A stretch of 64,000 nt of DNA from Thermothielavioides terrestris NRRL 8126 (taxonomy: Eukaryota; Ascomycota; Sordariomycetes; Sordariales; Chaetomiaceae). The stretch covers positions 4,250,001 through 4,314,000 of the forward strand of contig NC_016458.1 in assembly GCF_000226115.1 (NCBI RefSeq), read 5' to 3'. Each line of letters starts with the position of its first letter. Within the stretch, counting starts at the first letter, position 1. The translations under genes were made by a program, and so were the position numbers. Positions 32,860-45,900 of this stretch are shown piece by piece. Below the pieces are notes generated by a model. It did not search any database. It was not told where the DNA came from and was given only the letters and a program-made list of their open reading frames with translations.

Positions 32860-35168
32860 CTTGGCGACGGAGGACTGCCTTCCTCAGAAAACAAGCGCAG
32901 AGACTTTTACGAAAATAGGCGTCAACTCGTCGGCGGCGTCACGCATTCGCGAAGCATGACATTCTGGTTGGTTGCTTGTCGCCTCGGATCCAATCCGACC
33001 TGCGACAAGTCAGCTGCGGGACCCACTACGGATTAGTTAATCTTTCTGCCTAGAACTCAAGGCACAAATCCCTGTCGCACGTCCATTGTGGGACACCTCT
33101 TGACGCCTGGTCTGGGACCTTCACAGCCATCGCCGGGTACCTTGCGACCGCCAATGCCAACACCAAGCACATTGGAAGTTACACCAAGCGCCGTAAGGTT
33201 AGTAAGCGGAGGCTTCTGGCGCTTGTTTTCGTCTTAGTTTCCCCACTCCGTCCTCTTCTTACTAAGTACCTCTGTACGGAATACCGATTTTTCGAACCTC
33301 GATTCGTAAGGCGAACGTTCACGAGGGTCTATTTTTGTCGCGGAAAGCCGGGATCAGTCCGGATGGTGAGCAGCCGGCCGGACCGAGCTCTAAGCCTCCG
33401 CTTTCCCCATCAGCGCGGCAAGCAAGCGCGGTCGCTTGGCTGATGGAATGCATATTCAAAGTTCCCAGCCGTGGAGTATCCAGAATAGTGTTTCAACGCC
33501 CGCAGAATAGTCGTACCTCACTGGTGACCGAGGCTTTGGATCAACGAAACGCCAAGCTCAGGTGGGCTGGGGATCGACCTGAAACAAGCTTCTGCGCACG
33601 CCCGTAGCCAAACGTCCCTGCCTTGCATGGGGACAAGGGGACATGGGTCCCCCAACATGCAGGAGCTCGGACCACATCCATTTCAGTGATTGAGTGAAGG
33701 CTGGAGAGTTCGCAGTTAAACGGCTTTGTTGTTGAATCAGAGCGGTGAGTGGGCGCGAGTTCGCGACAGCTTGGTGGGGTCTGTATGTCTCTGGTGACGG
33801 TCTGCGGTTGTGACACGACATGGCCTTCCTGCATGTTGGCAAGAAATGCCCAGTCTTTGGCAGGAGATTCGCCCCCATCATTGCCAATTGCATCCAACGG
33901 CACCGAACTTGTTGGTCCTGATTGGGAAGGAGTCGCAGCAGATCCTCGCCATCATCAAGCGTAGCCCTCCGTCCCTTTGTGTACGGAGGACACTGGCCGG
34001 GGGTTCCAATGTCTGTCACTGATGTAGCCAAAAAGGAAGAATTCATCCGACCCAATGTCGGAATCCGTTCAACATTAACCGCCCGAAGGCATGTAACTCT
34101 CTTCCCCCAGCTGAATTGACGTCTCTGAGAGCAGCATCGGGCCCACCCAATGCAGGACTTTGTACAAGATGGAGGGTCTTGTTTTGGCGCCACCACCAAA
34201 ATGCTTTGGTGCTGGATCCTAGCGTTGTGGGCTGTGAGACTGGTTGGGTTGGAGCGGGTAGGTAGGCAGCTAACCGCTGCGGGCGAGCGGTTTGCTCGGC
34301 CAACGGCAGCCCATGGTCGGTTGGTTAGCGTAACGATTCCGGACGGAGTACACGACAGCGTGCTAAATCCGTGTGGGCTGTGCCGCTCCGGCTCCGTCAC
34401 TGTGGGATTTGTCCATGTTGAAATCCTTCCCTGCCAACCGCCCCCAACTCAGAGGCTGCAAGAACGCGTTCCAGTACCGCAGACCGCTTGAGGAACAACA
34501 GCTCTTGCAGCAAAGCAGGCATCGTGGTTTCTATGAGCCGCCTACGGCCCAAGAACCTTCGGGTACCTCATTATGTGTGTGTAGTGTACTTTGTGCGCGA
34601 GATGGCCACGATCGGCGGTTTAGATGACAGCTCCAAAGCGAGTGGTGGTTGCGGTGGCACAACCCCTGCGCGGGTGTGCCAGGGAAGTTGCACAACTGCC
34701 TTTGTCCACACCAAGTTTGTCCCATCCCATCTGTCTTGACTGCAGCACTGCAGACGCATGGATGGAGAAGTACACTAATTTCCGGCAATTTAATCGGGGC
34801 CAAGCGCGGCCGCTGCAAGGCACGGCCGTGGCGGTGCCGTCACCCACAAAGCCCCCAAACACGTTGCTCTATCCCTGGCACTGCCCTTTGTTGACTGGGT
34901 CTGCCGTGCCGTCAGCGCCTTCCCGACCCTTGCCATCTGATCTGGCTAGGGCCCTGTCGCTGACCGGATTTGTATAAATCTCGCCTGCCTTGGCATCCCA
35001 GAGCTCTTGTTGAAGCCAGCAAAGGTTTCTGCTCTGTGGTACAAGCCTGATTCTTGTTCTGCCGCTCAAGTCATCAGCTTCCCGCTTGATCGATCAACGC
35101 CAGAACGAAACCGGGAAGCGCCAACTGCACATCACCTCTCTCCAAACTCGCCCATATTCTCCGCAACC
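32860..35168. other. Intergenic, no gene seen
   Basis: A 2.3-kb head-to-head spacer between the V-ATPase f gene and the SOD-like gene. A 280-residue minus-strand frame at 33558-34400 lacks an ATG start and family features. A TGTATAAAT box at 34970-34978 lies about 190 bases before the SOD start and could be its TATA element. Confidence 0.4.
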
Positions 35169-36154
35169 ATGCGCGTCTCGGACAGCCTGTCACTGCTGCT
35201 GGCGGCGGCCGGTAGCCAAGTCTCTGCGCAATCATTTGTGACCACTACGTCCACCGGCGCCACAAGCGCCACCAGCGCGACCCCGAGCAGTACAGGGTCG
35301 GTCACAGGCGTACGTGGTATCCGTCGGCCTCCCCATCTAGCCGAGCCACCATGCTGACTGTCGGCAATAGGAACTCGGCGACGCCACCGTGGTGACCAAC
35401 AACCCGCCAGGCGTCGTGTACAAGGCGACATTCCCCGAGTCGGCCTTCTTCGCGCCGGCCTTCCCTAACGGCGGCAACATCAAGGGCGAGATCACGGCTG
35501 TCGCAAACTCGAACGGCACGGGCGTGGTCTTCTCGGTGAAGCTCAGCAACCTGCCCAAGATCGGGGCCTCGCTGCGTAAGTGACAGCAACCGGCGTGATG
35601 TCCTATCTGGTTGATATCGCGACTGACCGCGGCTCAAAGCCTACCACATCCACGTGGACCCCGTGCCGGCGGACGGCAACTGCACCGCCACACTGGCACA
35701 CCTCGACCCCTTCATCCGCGGCGAGACGCCGCCGTGCGACAAGAATGCGCCAGCCACGTGCCAAGTCGGCGACCTGAGCGGCAAGCACGGCGCGATCCCT
35801 ACGGACCAAGACACGTGGGAGACGTCGTACGTGGACCTGTACGCGTCGACGCTCGAGGGCATCGGCGCCTTCTTCGGCAACCGCAGCATCGTGGTCCACT
35901 ACCCTAACAAGACGCGCATCACGTGCGCCAGCTTCGTCAAGGTCGGGGGCAGCGCGAGCCTGCCCGTGACCACGTCTGCGCCCACGTCCACGCCCACGGC
36001 CAGCCCCACGCAGGGCGGTAATTCGACCGCGCCGACGACCACGCGGGGTGCCGCGCCCAGCATATCGAGCAGCGTAGCTGCCGCTGTGTCGGGCTTGCGC
36101 ACGGGTGTTGCCGGGGCGCTGGTATTTGGTGCCGCGGTGGTCTTCATGCTCTAA
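35169..36154 (+). CDS. GPI-anchored Cu-only superoxide dismutase (SOD5-like)
   Basis: Three exons, 35169-35309, 35371-35575 and 35640-36154, coding 286 residues; both introns contain CTGAC. A signal peptide (about residues 1-20, LLLAAAGSQVSAQ) is followed by a Ser/Thr-rich strip and an SOD fold. Copper ligands are visible: the two histidines of PYHIHVD, a third exactly 16 residues after the second (TLAHLDP) and a fourth in VVHYPNKT. This matches the spacing of Candida SOD5 (77 to 93), the copper-only family that lacks a zinc site. GDLSGKHG is also conserved. Several N-glycosylation sequons are present (NCT, NGT, NRS, NKT, NST). The Ser/Thr/Pro-rich tail ends in a hydrophobic stretch (TGVAGALVFGAAVVFML), a GPI-attachment signal. 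It should turn extracellular superoxide into peroxide at the cell wall, in oxidant defence or wall remodelling. Confidence 0.9.
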
Positions 36155-39100
36155 GCGGGGGAGTCTTCGTCGCGGCGGTGTCGTTGGCGGACTTTAGAGT
36201 GGTGGATACTTCCAGCCTGCTTGTAGTGTATCATGCCGGAGTAGAGGCAGAAGGATCAGCGGGTCAATAACTAATCGAGTGCAGCTAGTTAATATTCAGC
36301 TGGGTTCTAACGAGGAGCAAAGGGTGGGACGGAAGGGGATCGTGTGTAGCCATAGCCGAATAGCAACACATTGACTGGCCGCTGGGCGCATGAACTGCTG
36401 AATGGATGATGACAAAATGTGGAATCGTCCTAAAGTGGCCTATGTGGGCGAGCGTACAGATATCGGCTGTTGCCCAACCGTCATGCCATTGATCTCAATC
36501 TTCAAGAAAATATTCCGTACACTCAGTGACCTTACTTACTGTGTAGCCCAGCGTCGAGGCTGGGACGACCAGCGTTCCACAGTTCTTGGCGTGGATCCGC
36601 GGCGGTGGGGCAGCTTGTCCTGCCGACCTTCTCAAGGTAACTTCGCGCGCCTGTGTTCCGCTCTTGGCTTCGGGACGAACTCCTAGCGCCGATCTTGAGA
36701 GTGGGGATAGGTCTGTGCTTCTATTTCCTTCAGCCCCTTCCCTGCCTGAACTCAACCTCCCGCTCATCGTTCACATTCCCCTTTCCCCTTTCCCCTTCCC
36801 CCGCACACAGTCCGCCGTCGGTCGTGGTGAATGAGAGCCCTCGTCAACAGGGAAAACGTGATGAAGTCTCAAATGCCCCAACGTTAGCGCTATCACCCGA
36901 GGTCCATGCCGGAATTCGACCCAGCAGCGCACGCCGCCAACACTCGCTTCAGGCACCAGGTACTCGGGCCGTACCGAGGTTGCTGAGCGGTGCACAGCCA
37001 ACATCGTCAGGCTGCCGGTGAGTGAGCGACCAACAAGTGCTGGAGAGCCCCCCCCACCCCCCCCCCCCCCCCGGTCCCCGCCCCCTCTCCCCCGCTGTCC
37101 GGGACGCGCCGCGCGGATCAGTTGATTCAAACCTCAGCCTTGCGGGAATGAACTGCACTACCACTCCACGTATGCTTACTTGTATGCATGTAATCCGTAC
37201 ACTAGTACATCTAACGGATAGACAGCGTGCAATCGAGACAGGGCCGGTCCCCCACACAGGACTCAGCACTTAGCTAACACAGTACGAAAGAGGGAAGTGC
37301 AGTATTGTTTCAATTCAAGTTGACCTAGTGTGGTTCAGATGGCACACCGACTCTTTCCGAGTTGACTAGGCATGTTTGCTGTGGGTCTTGAACTTGAGCG
37401 GCCAATTCTGGCCAGGTGCGTGTCCAGGACAGGTCAGGGTAAGAGGAGCTGGAAGGAATTTGTGCGTTTTGTCTTCTCTGCTACCTCCCTTCGTCCTGCT
37501 TTCGGCCGTCAGACTTCACCTTTCAAGTTCGTGCCAAGGTCAGCATTCGCCGGTGATCGGCTGGCTGCCCCCCCTTTTCCCCCCCTTCTCCAATGCTCTC
37601 CACTTTTCCTTGGTGATCATATGTCCTGCAGGTTGTCTATCCGATCCAGGCATCCCGGCGTCGATCTAGTCCGCGGAGAGGGTGGCTCATGCATGGGAAA
37701 GCCACCGTGTTGGCAAATAGGCCCCTCTCCAGGAGACTTACCTCATGCACCTTGCGGACATCGTGGACCTTACGGGCCTCAAGGACCTCGTCGGTGGTCA
37801 GACCGGTGTCCATTAGGGCAGTTACCCGGTTTGAGCAGTCCGGGGACCGTCTCCTTGCGTCCGACGAACTGCTGCGGCCTTCCGCATCTTGCATCCCATC
37901 TCACGCTCAGCCACCAACAGCAGCCTAATGTCACCCACCCTCGTCCAGAAAGGGAAGTGAGCGGACTCCACAACAAATCATCTTCGTCCTACTCCTATCC
38001 AAAGCGGCGACATCGCCGTCCTCGGGGAGCTGTCGGGGGTCAGCCATCCATCCCAAAGCGGATGCCTCAAGACCAACGGCAAGCCCTTCGCTGTGGGAAT
38101 CCTCCAGACCCCGCTCCCGATTCTGCGCGCGTCTTGCCCCGGGTGAACATCCAGCTGCGGGTGCCGTCCCAGTAGGGCTGCCGGCATCCGCCAAGCGACC
38201 AGTGTACGGAACCGTCCTTTCCTCAGCACTGACGCCGTGATAGCCGATAGTCCGATCTGCCTTGGCTCGCTAAATCATCACATCCCGACCCGACCAATTC
38301 CCTTGCCTATCCTCCGTTGATTGCTAGTGTCTCAGCTCAGCAGTGGCCGCCCCTCGGTTGACGTTTTTGTTTTGAGACCCCACGAAACTCCCTCCGACTT
38401 GGCCCGCGGCCGTGAATCGAGATCCGGCGGCTGCCCCGGCTGTCTTCTCCAGGATTGGATGGGCAACGAGAGGAAACGGGAGGGAGCGGGACGAAGCGAG
38501 GTGGCGAGCCGAAGCTTTCCGTTGCGGTGACTCGGCTGGATTTCCTCCTCCGCCTTGCTTGTACAAGCCTGTTCACCCGCGTGGAGCGTACCCGAGGAAT
38601 GAGATGTGCCGCGGTGCCGGCTCACTCTCTTCCACTCTGCGGCGCCACCGGCTTAGACATCTCAACAATATCTTGCCCGTGCCTCCTGCAGCCGTATGTC
38701 GGCCGGGGACGAGCTCTGCATGAGGGCCAAGGATTGGAAGATGTGAACGGTATCCGAGCAACTGTTCGCCGTTCAGGAGGCTCCAGATGTGCCTCGCAGC
38801 TGCCAGCCCGCATGATCTGTGTACCGCTTTCCGCTGGGGGAGCTGTCAGCTGACGCAGGTGTGCAGCCCGTCCGGTGTGCTGGGCGCGCTCTGCAATGCA
38901 AGGTGGATGATGTTTGCTCAACCCCCGGCTTTCCCGCCCTGCGGGAACGGCGCCTCCTGTCTGCGACTGGCTGGCGTTGATGTTGTTGTCGTCTTCCAAG
39001 GCACACCGCTTCTACTCTCCTCCGGACGATGTTCTCGGCCCATCGATCTAGAGCCTCCTCATCTCAGTCACACTATTGCTGGCCACGTAACCGACACTAG

Positions 39101-39277
39101 GCAACTCAGGTCTCTCTGGCTGGAAGCCCACTCACCTCACCTCGGGAAAGCCGTGTGCCACTTGCCTTGCTGAGCTAGTTACAGCACAAAGAAGTAGCTT
39201 ATAAATATGGCGGTTGCTTCCCTCGGACTCAGACACCTGTTTCATTCCATTCTTGCCCTCAGAGTTGTACATTCGCC
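36155..39277. other. Intergenic, no gene seen
   Basis: A 3.1-kb region with overlapping GC-rich frames on both strands but no recognised family. One minus-strand frame, 37637-37894, starts with ATG and is followed by a good GTAAGT donor after VHDVRKVHE, but no partner exon could be found. A TATAAATA box at 39199-39206 lies about 75 bases before the sulfurase start. Confidence 0.4.
37048..37072. repeat. Poly-C tract
   Basis: Eight C, one A, then sixteen C, followed by more C-rich sequence to about 37098. The complementary strand is G-rich and could form a quadruplex. Length may be unreliable. Confidence 0.8.
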
Positions 39278-41571
39278 ATGGGCCGATCCAGCGTCCTGGT
39301 TCGCCTGTCCGGGCGAAAGCAGGGAGATCAGTCTTCCACCTCCAACGGTAATGGCGTGAGACGAGAGGCGCCGCAGAACTCATGGCGAGGCAGGTCCCTT
39401 GCTTCCCTCAGTCGCAAGCTCCCGCCAGGTCTCAAGCCCAAGTCCCCCTCTGCGGCCTTTGATCCGGTTGTTGTGCAGCCTGTGGTCAATGACGACGACG
39501 ACAGCGAGGAAGAAGCTCAAGGTTACTACCCGAGACCCGTTGAGGTCATCCGCCAGGAGGAATACCCCCACATGAACCAGGGTGAGAGAAAGCAAACCGC
39601 CAGCGCGCTTCAGTCTCCTAATTATTTCAACCTCCACTACTCCTCCCCCCAACACTTCCCCCCCCCCTCCCTCCCCTCCTCAACGCCCCCCTCCGGGTAG
39701 CAAACCCCCTCTTCAAACACCAAAAACCAAGACTCACCTTGAACGCAGGAGTGTACCTCGACCACGGCGGCACGACCATCTACGCGCGCGCGACGATCGA
39801 GCGCACGACGGCCAAGCTGCTGGCGAACCTGTACGGCAACCCGCACTCGGCCAACCGGCCGGCGGCGCTGTCGGGCGACGTGGTGGACTGCGCGCGGGCG
39901 CGCGCGCTGCGCTTCCTCGGCGCCGACCCGCGCCACTTCGACCTCGTCTTCGCCGCCAACGCCACCGCCGCCATCAAGCTGGTCGCCGACGCCTTCCGCG
40001 ACCTGGCCGCCCGCTCATCGCGCGCCCCCGCCTCCCGCGCCTCGTTCTGGTACGGCTACCACCGCGACGCGCACACCAGCCTCGTCGGCGTGCGCGAGCT
40101 CGCCGGCGGCGACCACCACGTCTTTGCCGATGACGAGGAGGTCGAGGCGTGGTTGGATGGTGGAGATGGAGGAGATGTACGGGATGGCGGCGGGCATGGG
40201 AATGGGCATTGGCATGGGCGTGGGTGTGGGTGCGGGCATGGCACGGCGGGTGAGCAGCGGGGGCGAGGTGGAGGGGTGCAGAGGCTGTCGAGTCTGGGGC
40301 TGTTCGCGTACCCCGGCCAGTCGAATCTCACGGGCCGGCGGCTGCCGCTGGAGTGGGCGGGCAGGCTGCGGCGCGCGGCGAGGGCGCGGAGGGACCTGCG
40401 CGACACGTACAGCTTGCTGGACGCGGCGGCGCTGGCCATGACCAGTCCGATGGCGGAGGTGTTTGCGGATCCCGAGGCGGCGCCGGATTTTGTGTGCGTC
40501 TCGTTCTACAAGATCTTCGGGTTCCCGGACCTGGGCGGGCTGGTGGTGCGCCGGGACTCGGGCCACATCCTCGCGCTGAGGAAGTACTTCGGCGGCGGGA
40601 CCGTGTCCATGGTGAGCACCATCAGCGGGGCGTGGCATCTGTCCAAGGCGCTGGAGCGGACGGCAGGGGCCCGTGATGGGGAGGCATCCGTCGGTGGCGC
40701 GCTCCACGAGGGCCTCGAAGATGGGACTCTGCCGTTCCACAGCATCTTGGCGCTTGGGGAGGCCATCGACGTGCATGCTGAGCTGTTCGGGTCGATGCAG
40801 AGCGTCTCGGCGCACACCACCGCGCTGGCGAGGAGGATGTATCGGAGGATGAAGAGGCTGAGGCACTACAATGGGCAGCCGCTGTGTGAGGTTTATGGGG
40901 AAGGGGCCGGGGGCGCGGCGTATGGCGATGCCAGACGGCAAGGGGCCACGATTGCGTTTAACGTGTTCAGGGCGGATGGGGGCTACGAGTCCTACGCTAC
41001 GGTGGAAAAACTGGCGAATGAAAGTGGGATTTACGTGCGATCAGGAGGTGGGTTCCCCTCTGTTTTCCTCGGGCGCGTTGGAAGATGGAGGATTTGGTGT
41101 CTGGCCGGTCGGCTAACTGAGGATATTTAGGGATCTGTTGCCCCGGGGGCGTATACGCTGCACTGCAGTATGAGCCGTGGCAGTTGGATCGGGCAAGGTC
41201 CGCCGGACATCACTGTGGTATGTTTTGCCTTGGGGGCGCTTCCCGTCGCCCTACGTTAGTCACGGTTGCGCCTGACACTCGTCTCACAGGTCCCAACGGG
41301 CTGAGCCTCATCAATGAGTTGCCTACTGGGTAAGCCCACCAACTCCCTTCATGTTCTGCCCCGAGTTGTGGTTCTGCCCTCTGCTAAGTGCTTCCTACGC
41401 AGAGTCGTACGAGTCAGCCTTGGCGCCATGAGCACCATTCAGGATGTCGACAAGTTCTTGGCCTTCTTACACGACACATTCACTACGCGGGAGGACAGCG
41501 CCTATGGTAACAGCAACGGCGGCGGCTCTGCAGCTTCGGTCAAGTCTGAACCTGGCGAGGGCTATGGCTAA
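39278..41571 (+). CDS. Molybdenum-cofactor sulfurase-like PLP enzyme (NifS-like domain only)
   Basis: Five exons, 39278-39581, 39749-41047, 41131-41217, 41290-41329 and 41403-41571, giving 632 residues. The enzyme family takes sulfur from L-cysteine and passes it to Moco of xanthine dehydrogenase or aldehyde oxidase. Residues 1-101 are a Ser/Arg-rich extension. Then come YLDHGGTTIYA, NLYGNPHSAN, FAANATAAIKLV, the PLP lysine K356 in SFYKIFGFPDLGG, YFGGGTVSMV, LEDGTLPFHSI and the persulfide cysteine region RSGGICCPGG (C537/C538). The last exons give INELPTGVVRVSLGAMST. All are Moco-sulfurase landmarks. The protein stops shortly after this, with no C-terminal MOSC domain, whereas Aspergillus HxB and plant ABA3 have one. 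A Gly/His-rich insert (GHGNGHWHGRG) lies at about residues 250-275. The fourth exon is only 40 bases. Confidence 0.88.
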
Positions 41572-42100
41572 GTCACATGCGTGTTTGATATACGACCTGT
41601 TTGCTGCTGGGCGAGAGCCGTTATGCAGGTGGAATGTCCATTCACTGAACGGCAGGCTGGCTTGGTTTCTCCACGTCATGTTCTAGTCCAACTGAACTCA
41701 CTTTCGTCCGATCGTGGCGGAGGATCAGTCCGTATGTACACGGTAGCCTTCTGAGAGCGGCTTCGTTGTTGGGCTGCTTGCTTTTCGAATGTTGACTAGG
41801 CAGTGAGGCTGGAGTCCGTCATGCCGCAAGAGGCACTCTCAATCGCTTGAAGAAACGATTAATTCCGATGTGTGTGAAGATCCATAGGCGACATTGTTCT
41901 TTGTTTCCCAACTCTAGCTCGGGCGACGCCGAAGACTTGAATGTGTATTACCCCTACATCGTTGCCTTGGACCCAGTTGATCACAACTACAACCACGCCA
42001 ACAGCACTCGCCAGAAAACATGACTGATGCAACGTTCACAGCCTTGTTTAAGCATGTATGTATATGTACTAGCCGCTCAATTCCACGAAGGTCTTCCGCT

Positions 42101-42104
<4 letters not shown>

Positions 42105-42137
<33 letters not shown>
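42105..42137. repeat. Poly-T tract (33 T)
   Basis: Uninterrupted T run about 530 bases after the sulfurase stop. It could be the A-tail scar of a retroposed copy on the minus strand, but no adjacent element could be recognised. Confidence 0.8.
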
Positions 42138-42138
<1 letters not shown>

Positions 42139-42895
42139 AACAGTAGCCTGTGCAAAGCTAACCCTACATAATTGCGTGTTGTAAAATCAGTTCGATCCTC
42201 TCTGTTCTAGTCGGCGGCTGGAGCCTTTGGAGAAGTGAGAGCTGCACTGAGCTGTAGGACGTGGAAGGTCCTGAAGGTAGGGTCGGCAATTCAATCCAGG
42301 CCGTGTTCCACCATTCCTAACCTCGGACTCGGCAACTAAAAGAGAACAGAAAACAACATTACCTTAGGAGGAAATTTCACATGTCTAAGGAAGTTGCCGA
42401 GCCTCCCCTGCATTAGCCTCCGATGAGGCTTAAACCAGGCTCCGTGACTGGTGGTGCTTGGGGCGCCACAGCAGCCAGCATCTTTACTTTGCAGTAGCTG
42501 GAGGCAACCATCACAGGTTCGGCACAAATTTCCCGTGTACGTCGTACATAAGCTACGCTACCGAGCATCCGAAGAGAACAGGATGTCTACTAATTATCCC
42601 GCGCCGCCGACAGAGACATAGAGAGATACGTAGTTGCGGAGATCTGAGACGGATGGGCAGAAACCGGGAGAGGGGTTGTTTGGACGGTAATCCGTATGTA
42701 CATACGTACCTAAGGGTAGGAAGTCATGCCGTTCAAGCGCCCAAATTCCTCGGGTGGAATGCGACATCGGCTGTCGACAAGGTTCGGGAATGCCCGCGTA
42801 AGGAAACGGCCCGGATGGGCGTCGGGCAGCCTATGTCGACGGAACTTTCTCTCATATGCCTGATGTTCAGCCGCGTTTTTACTTTTGGGTGAGAA

Positions 42896-42926
42896 GGGGG
42901 GGGGGGGGGGGGGAGGGGGGCCGGGG
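42896..42926. repeat. Poly-G tract, possible quadruplex
   Basis: Eighteen G, one A, six G, two C, five G. Four or more G runs lie close together, so a G-quadruplex is possible on the plus strand. Exact length may be a sequencing artefact. Confidence 0.75.
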
Positions 42927-45900
42927 GAAGTTCGGTTCGGGCTGACCACTGACTGGTCTTCGTTTGGGGGGGAGGGGTTCCGGCGCAAAGCTCGGCGAGC
43001 CTCAACTGATGAAAGCCTTTCTTTCTCGGAAGCGTCCAGGAGCTGTACTGTGCAGCTCCGGGGCGCCCACCGGTGAACGCAGCCGGGCCGTTTCTGCTTG
43101 CCTACTCCCCGGAGTGAAGCCGGCGGATGCAAACGAAGTGAGAACGATTGGGTACAGTCGGTGCGACTTCGGCCCACAGTCTCGCCTGCAAGCGCGGACA
43201 TCGAAGAGCGTTCCATCCACCGACCCGAGAGCTGCGATGGCGAGACGCGATGTAACAGCCGACGCCAGCGGGAATTCCGTCCAGAGGCTCTTCGCTTCAT
43301 CGCAAATCCCGCAGCACTGCCGCACCCCCGGCCGGGTTTTCGATGCCTCACACCAGAGCGTGTTGTGAACATACTGTGGAGGAAGGCCGTATACACCACG
43401 CCCAGGGCTCTCGTCCCCGGCAGAGCCATGAGTTGCCATCTGGCGGGCACGCAGTTTTATCACCGACCGGCGGCGACTTTGCCCGACGCGAAGAGCCGCA
43501 GCAAGGATTCGGAAAAGGGAATCATTCCACGAACTGGACGGAGTGTCGTAAAAGTCCACTGCTGGCTCGGCCGTTACGGCGTGGTCCGGTCAACGGCAGT
43601 GATGGCGTCGGGGAGTTCGGGTCAACCCAACGAAGCTGCTTATCATCTCACCCAACCCACACCCCCAACCCCCCCCTGGTCAAATTCTCGACAAAATCAT
43701 ACCACAGCATGCTTGCGTAACTTGACCTATTTTCAACGGTCTTCGTCAATCTGCACATGGAGCTGGCTGAGCCTCAGAGGTGCCTGTCGAAACGGGCCGA
43801 CGACCGATTTTGCCAGAATGCTGTATCCGGACGAAAAACTTGGGGCAGGCCTGGATACGACAGACAGACACATTAGAGTGTATTAGCGTGCCATTCTGGC
43901 TAAACGAAGATCAAACCAGCGGAGACAAGTTGGGTCGCTGTCGTGTCGGCCCGCCGATAGTTAGGCGTTGTGGCCCTGTCGCGTTTTTTTGCCTGACGAC
44001 GATGTGCTTGTGTCCATATGTCCAGCCTCCGTAGCTGTATCGACGTCGGGAACCGCCAACCAAGTAGATGCTGATGCTGTGGCAGACACCAATGGAACGT
44101 GATTGCATGCAGCACCAACAAGCAGCACCAACAAGCGTCGCCGTGTCGAGGTCAGATTCCGGGTACTACGCTGGTTACGAGAACATAGCGTGTAACATCG
44201 GCCGAAAACCCGAGCCCGGATTCGCTGCTGCCGAGAAAAAGGGATGAAAGAGGAAGAGGAAGTTGCCAGGCTGGTCCCAGAGCGAGGCAACCGTGGTAGT
44301 GACGGATATCATACCTGGTAATTACGGCGTGCCCATGCCCTGCCTGCTCGAAATGTTCGGAAGTCATCCGGTCGTCCGGAGAAATCCGCAAGCGGCTGTT
44401 CCCTACCTCCGCCTTGGGGCTGGATTGCGAACTTTCACCCCTTAACTACTGGACGCGAGCCGGTGAGATACGACTGTATGTGATGCGACCGTACCCAAGC
44501 CCTTGTTGGAGGTTCTTGTTGGAGGTTTTGGCTACGGTCCAAGAGGGGATGTTAGAACAACTGGGAGAGCATATCAGTATTGTGGGGATACAGTATGCTT
44601 ACGGAGGTACTTGTTAGTTACACGTTGCCTGCAGGCAGACGCCAAGGCTGTGTTTGTTGGATGCATTTACCGCACTAAGCGCCAGAGCCCTTCCTTCCAA
44701 CGGTGAAAAGCATGACGTGCAGAAAGGATTCGCCCGTGCAGCACACGGTAACACTAGTGTACTGTACCTGTGTCCAACCACCTTACACAGCAGGCGAGGG
44801 TATCAACGCAGCCCGGCCAGAGTGGGGGCGCCCCAGTTGATCAAGCCAGGTTTCAGAAATGCGCATATTGTGTACAGATCGGCTTTTTTGGAAGTCGAAG
44901 TCCATCAGGGCCTCATCAAGCACTCAAAAGAGCCTGCCTACGCTAGGACGGGGAGAGAACGTTGGGCGCTCTGATCAGAACACTCACCCAGCGCATATCC
45001 AGGTCACAAATCTCCAATGTATCCGAGACCAGATTGCGATTCGGTGACCAATCGGAACAAATCAAAAACCGTGCCGATAGATGCGTGGGCGTGAAAGGTC
45101 GGAAGCGACCGCCCACAAACCCGGGCTTGGCGACGCTCTGCTCCAAAGTACCCACATCGATAGGTTACCTAGACGTGGGTTGTCATCGCTTTGATGCTCT
45201 GTCGTTCTCGGAATGGCGGTGAAGTTTGCCGCTGACTATACTACACACTACTGTTAAGGTTATTGCTTCCGGATTCTCAGAGTCACCTAGCCCACTCCCT
45301 GGACTCTTCCACTTCACTCCAATGGCTCGAATGTCCATGCCGTCGCTTACACCACGTAATGACGATGTATCGCCAAGATTGGCAATGAAATATACCTCTA
45401 AGTACTCGGTGGCTTCCGAGCGACATACTATTGACGGTCAGACTGTGTAAGACGGGTAATTAACATTACCTTGGACGGAACTCCGTACATGGGTAACTGA
45501 GCGCACCGCTTGCAGAGACCGGCCCTAAGTTCCGGGCTCGTGTGGGGCATTTCGGATACCTCGACCGACCGACTTGCAAACGTCCCGTCCTTTGCCTTGC
45601 AATGGAACGCGCCAACGACTGATACTCGGGACCACCGATAGTTGCCAGATCTGTTTCCTTCAATGGTCCCTATCCACCTGGCCATTCCATGCTTTGACAC
45701 GCTGTGGCGCCATCCCGTTTGATCGCCCGGACCTCCACGCTGATGCGCTTGCTCGGAGCGAGAATGGACGGAGACTCCGAGTGGACGGGGACCCCGTCGA
45801 TGCAGTTCGGCCCCCAAGGGAGATCAAGCTTGGATCTTTGCAGCCCTGCCCGTGATGCGTCGGCGCATTGGTCCCATCCAGTTCGTCCCATGTCAGATTT

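Noticed and set aside
33558..34400. 280-residue minus-strand reading frame
   Set aside because: It begins with GTG, has a random-looking composition rich in Arg, Ser, Pro and Cys, and shows no family motif or splice context.
37637..37894. 85-residue minus-strand frame with a GTAAGT after VHDVRKVHE
   Set aside because: The donor is good, but no partner exon or known family could be found, so it is only mentioned in the spacer entry.
37372..38175. 267-residue plus-strand reading frame
   Set aside because: ATG start, but the translation lacks any ordered domain, and the region has equally long frames on the other strand, as expected in GC-rich DNA.
3502..41571. Nitrate transporter and Moco sulfurase as one nitrogen cluster
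   Set aside because: They are 34 kb apart with many unrelated genes between, and no nitrate or nitrite reductase is present.
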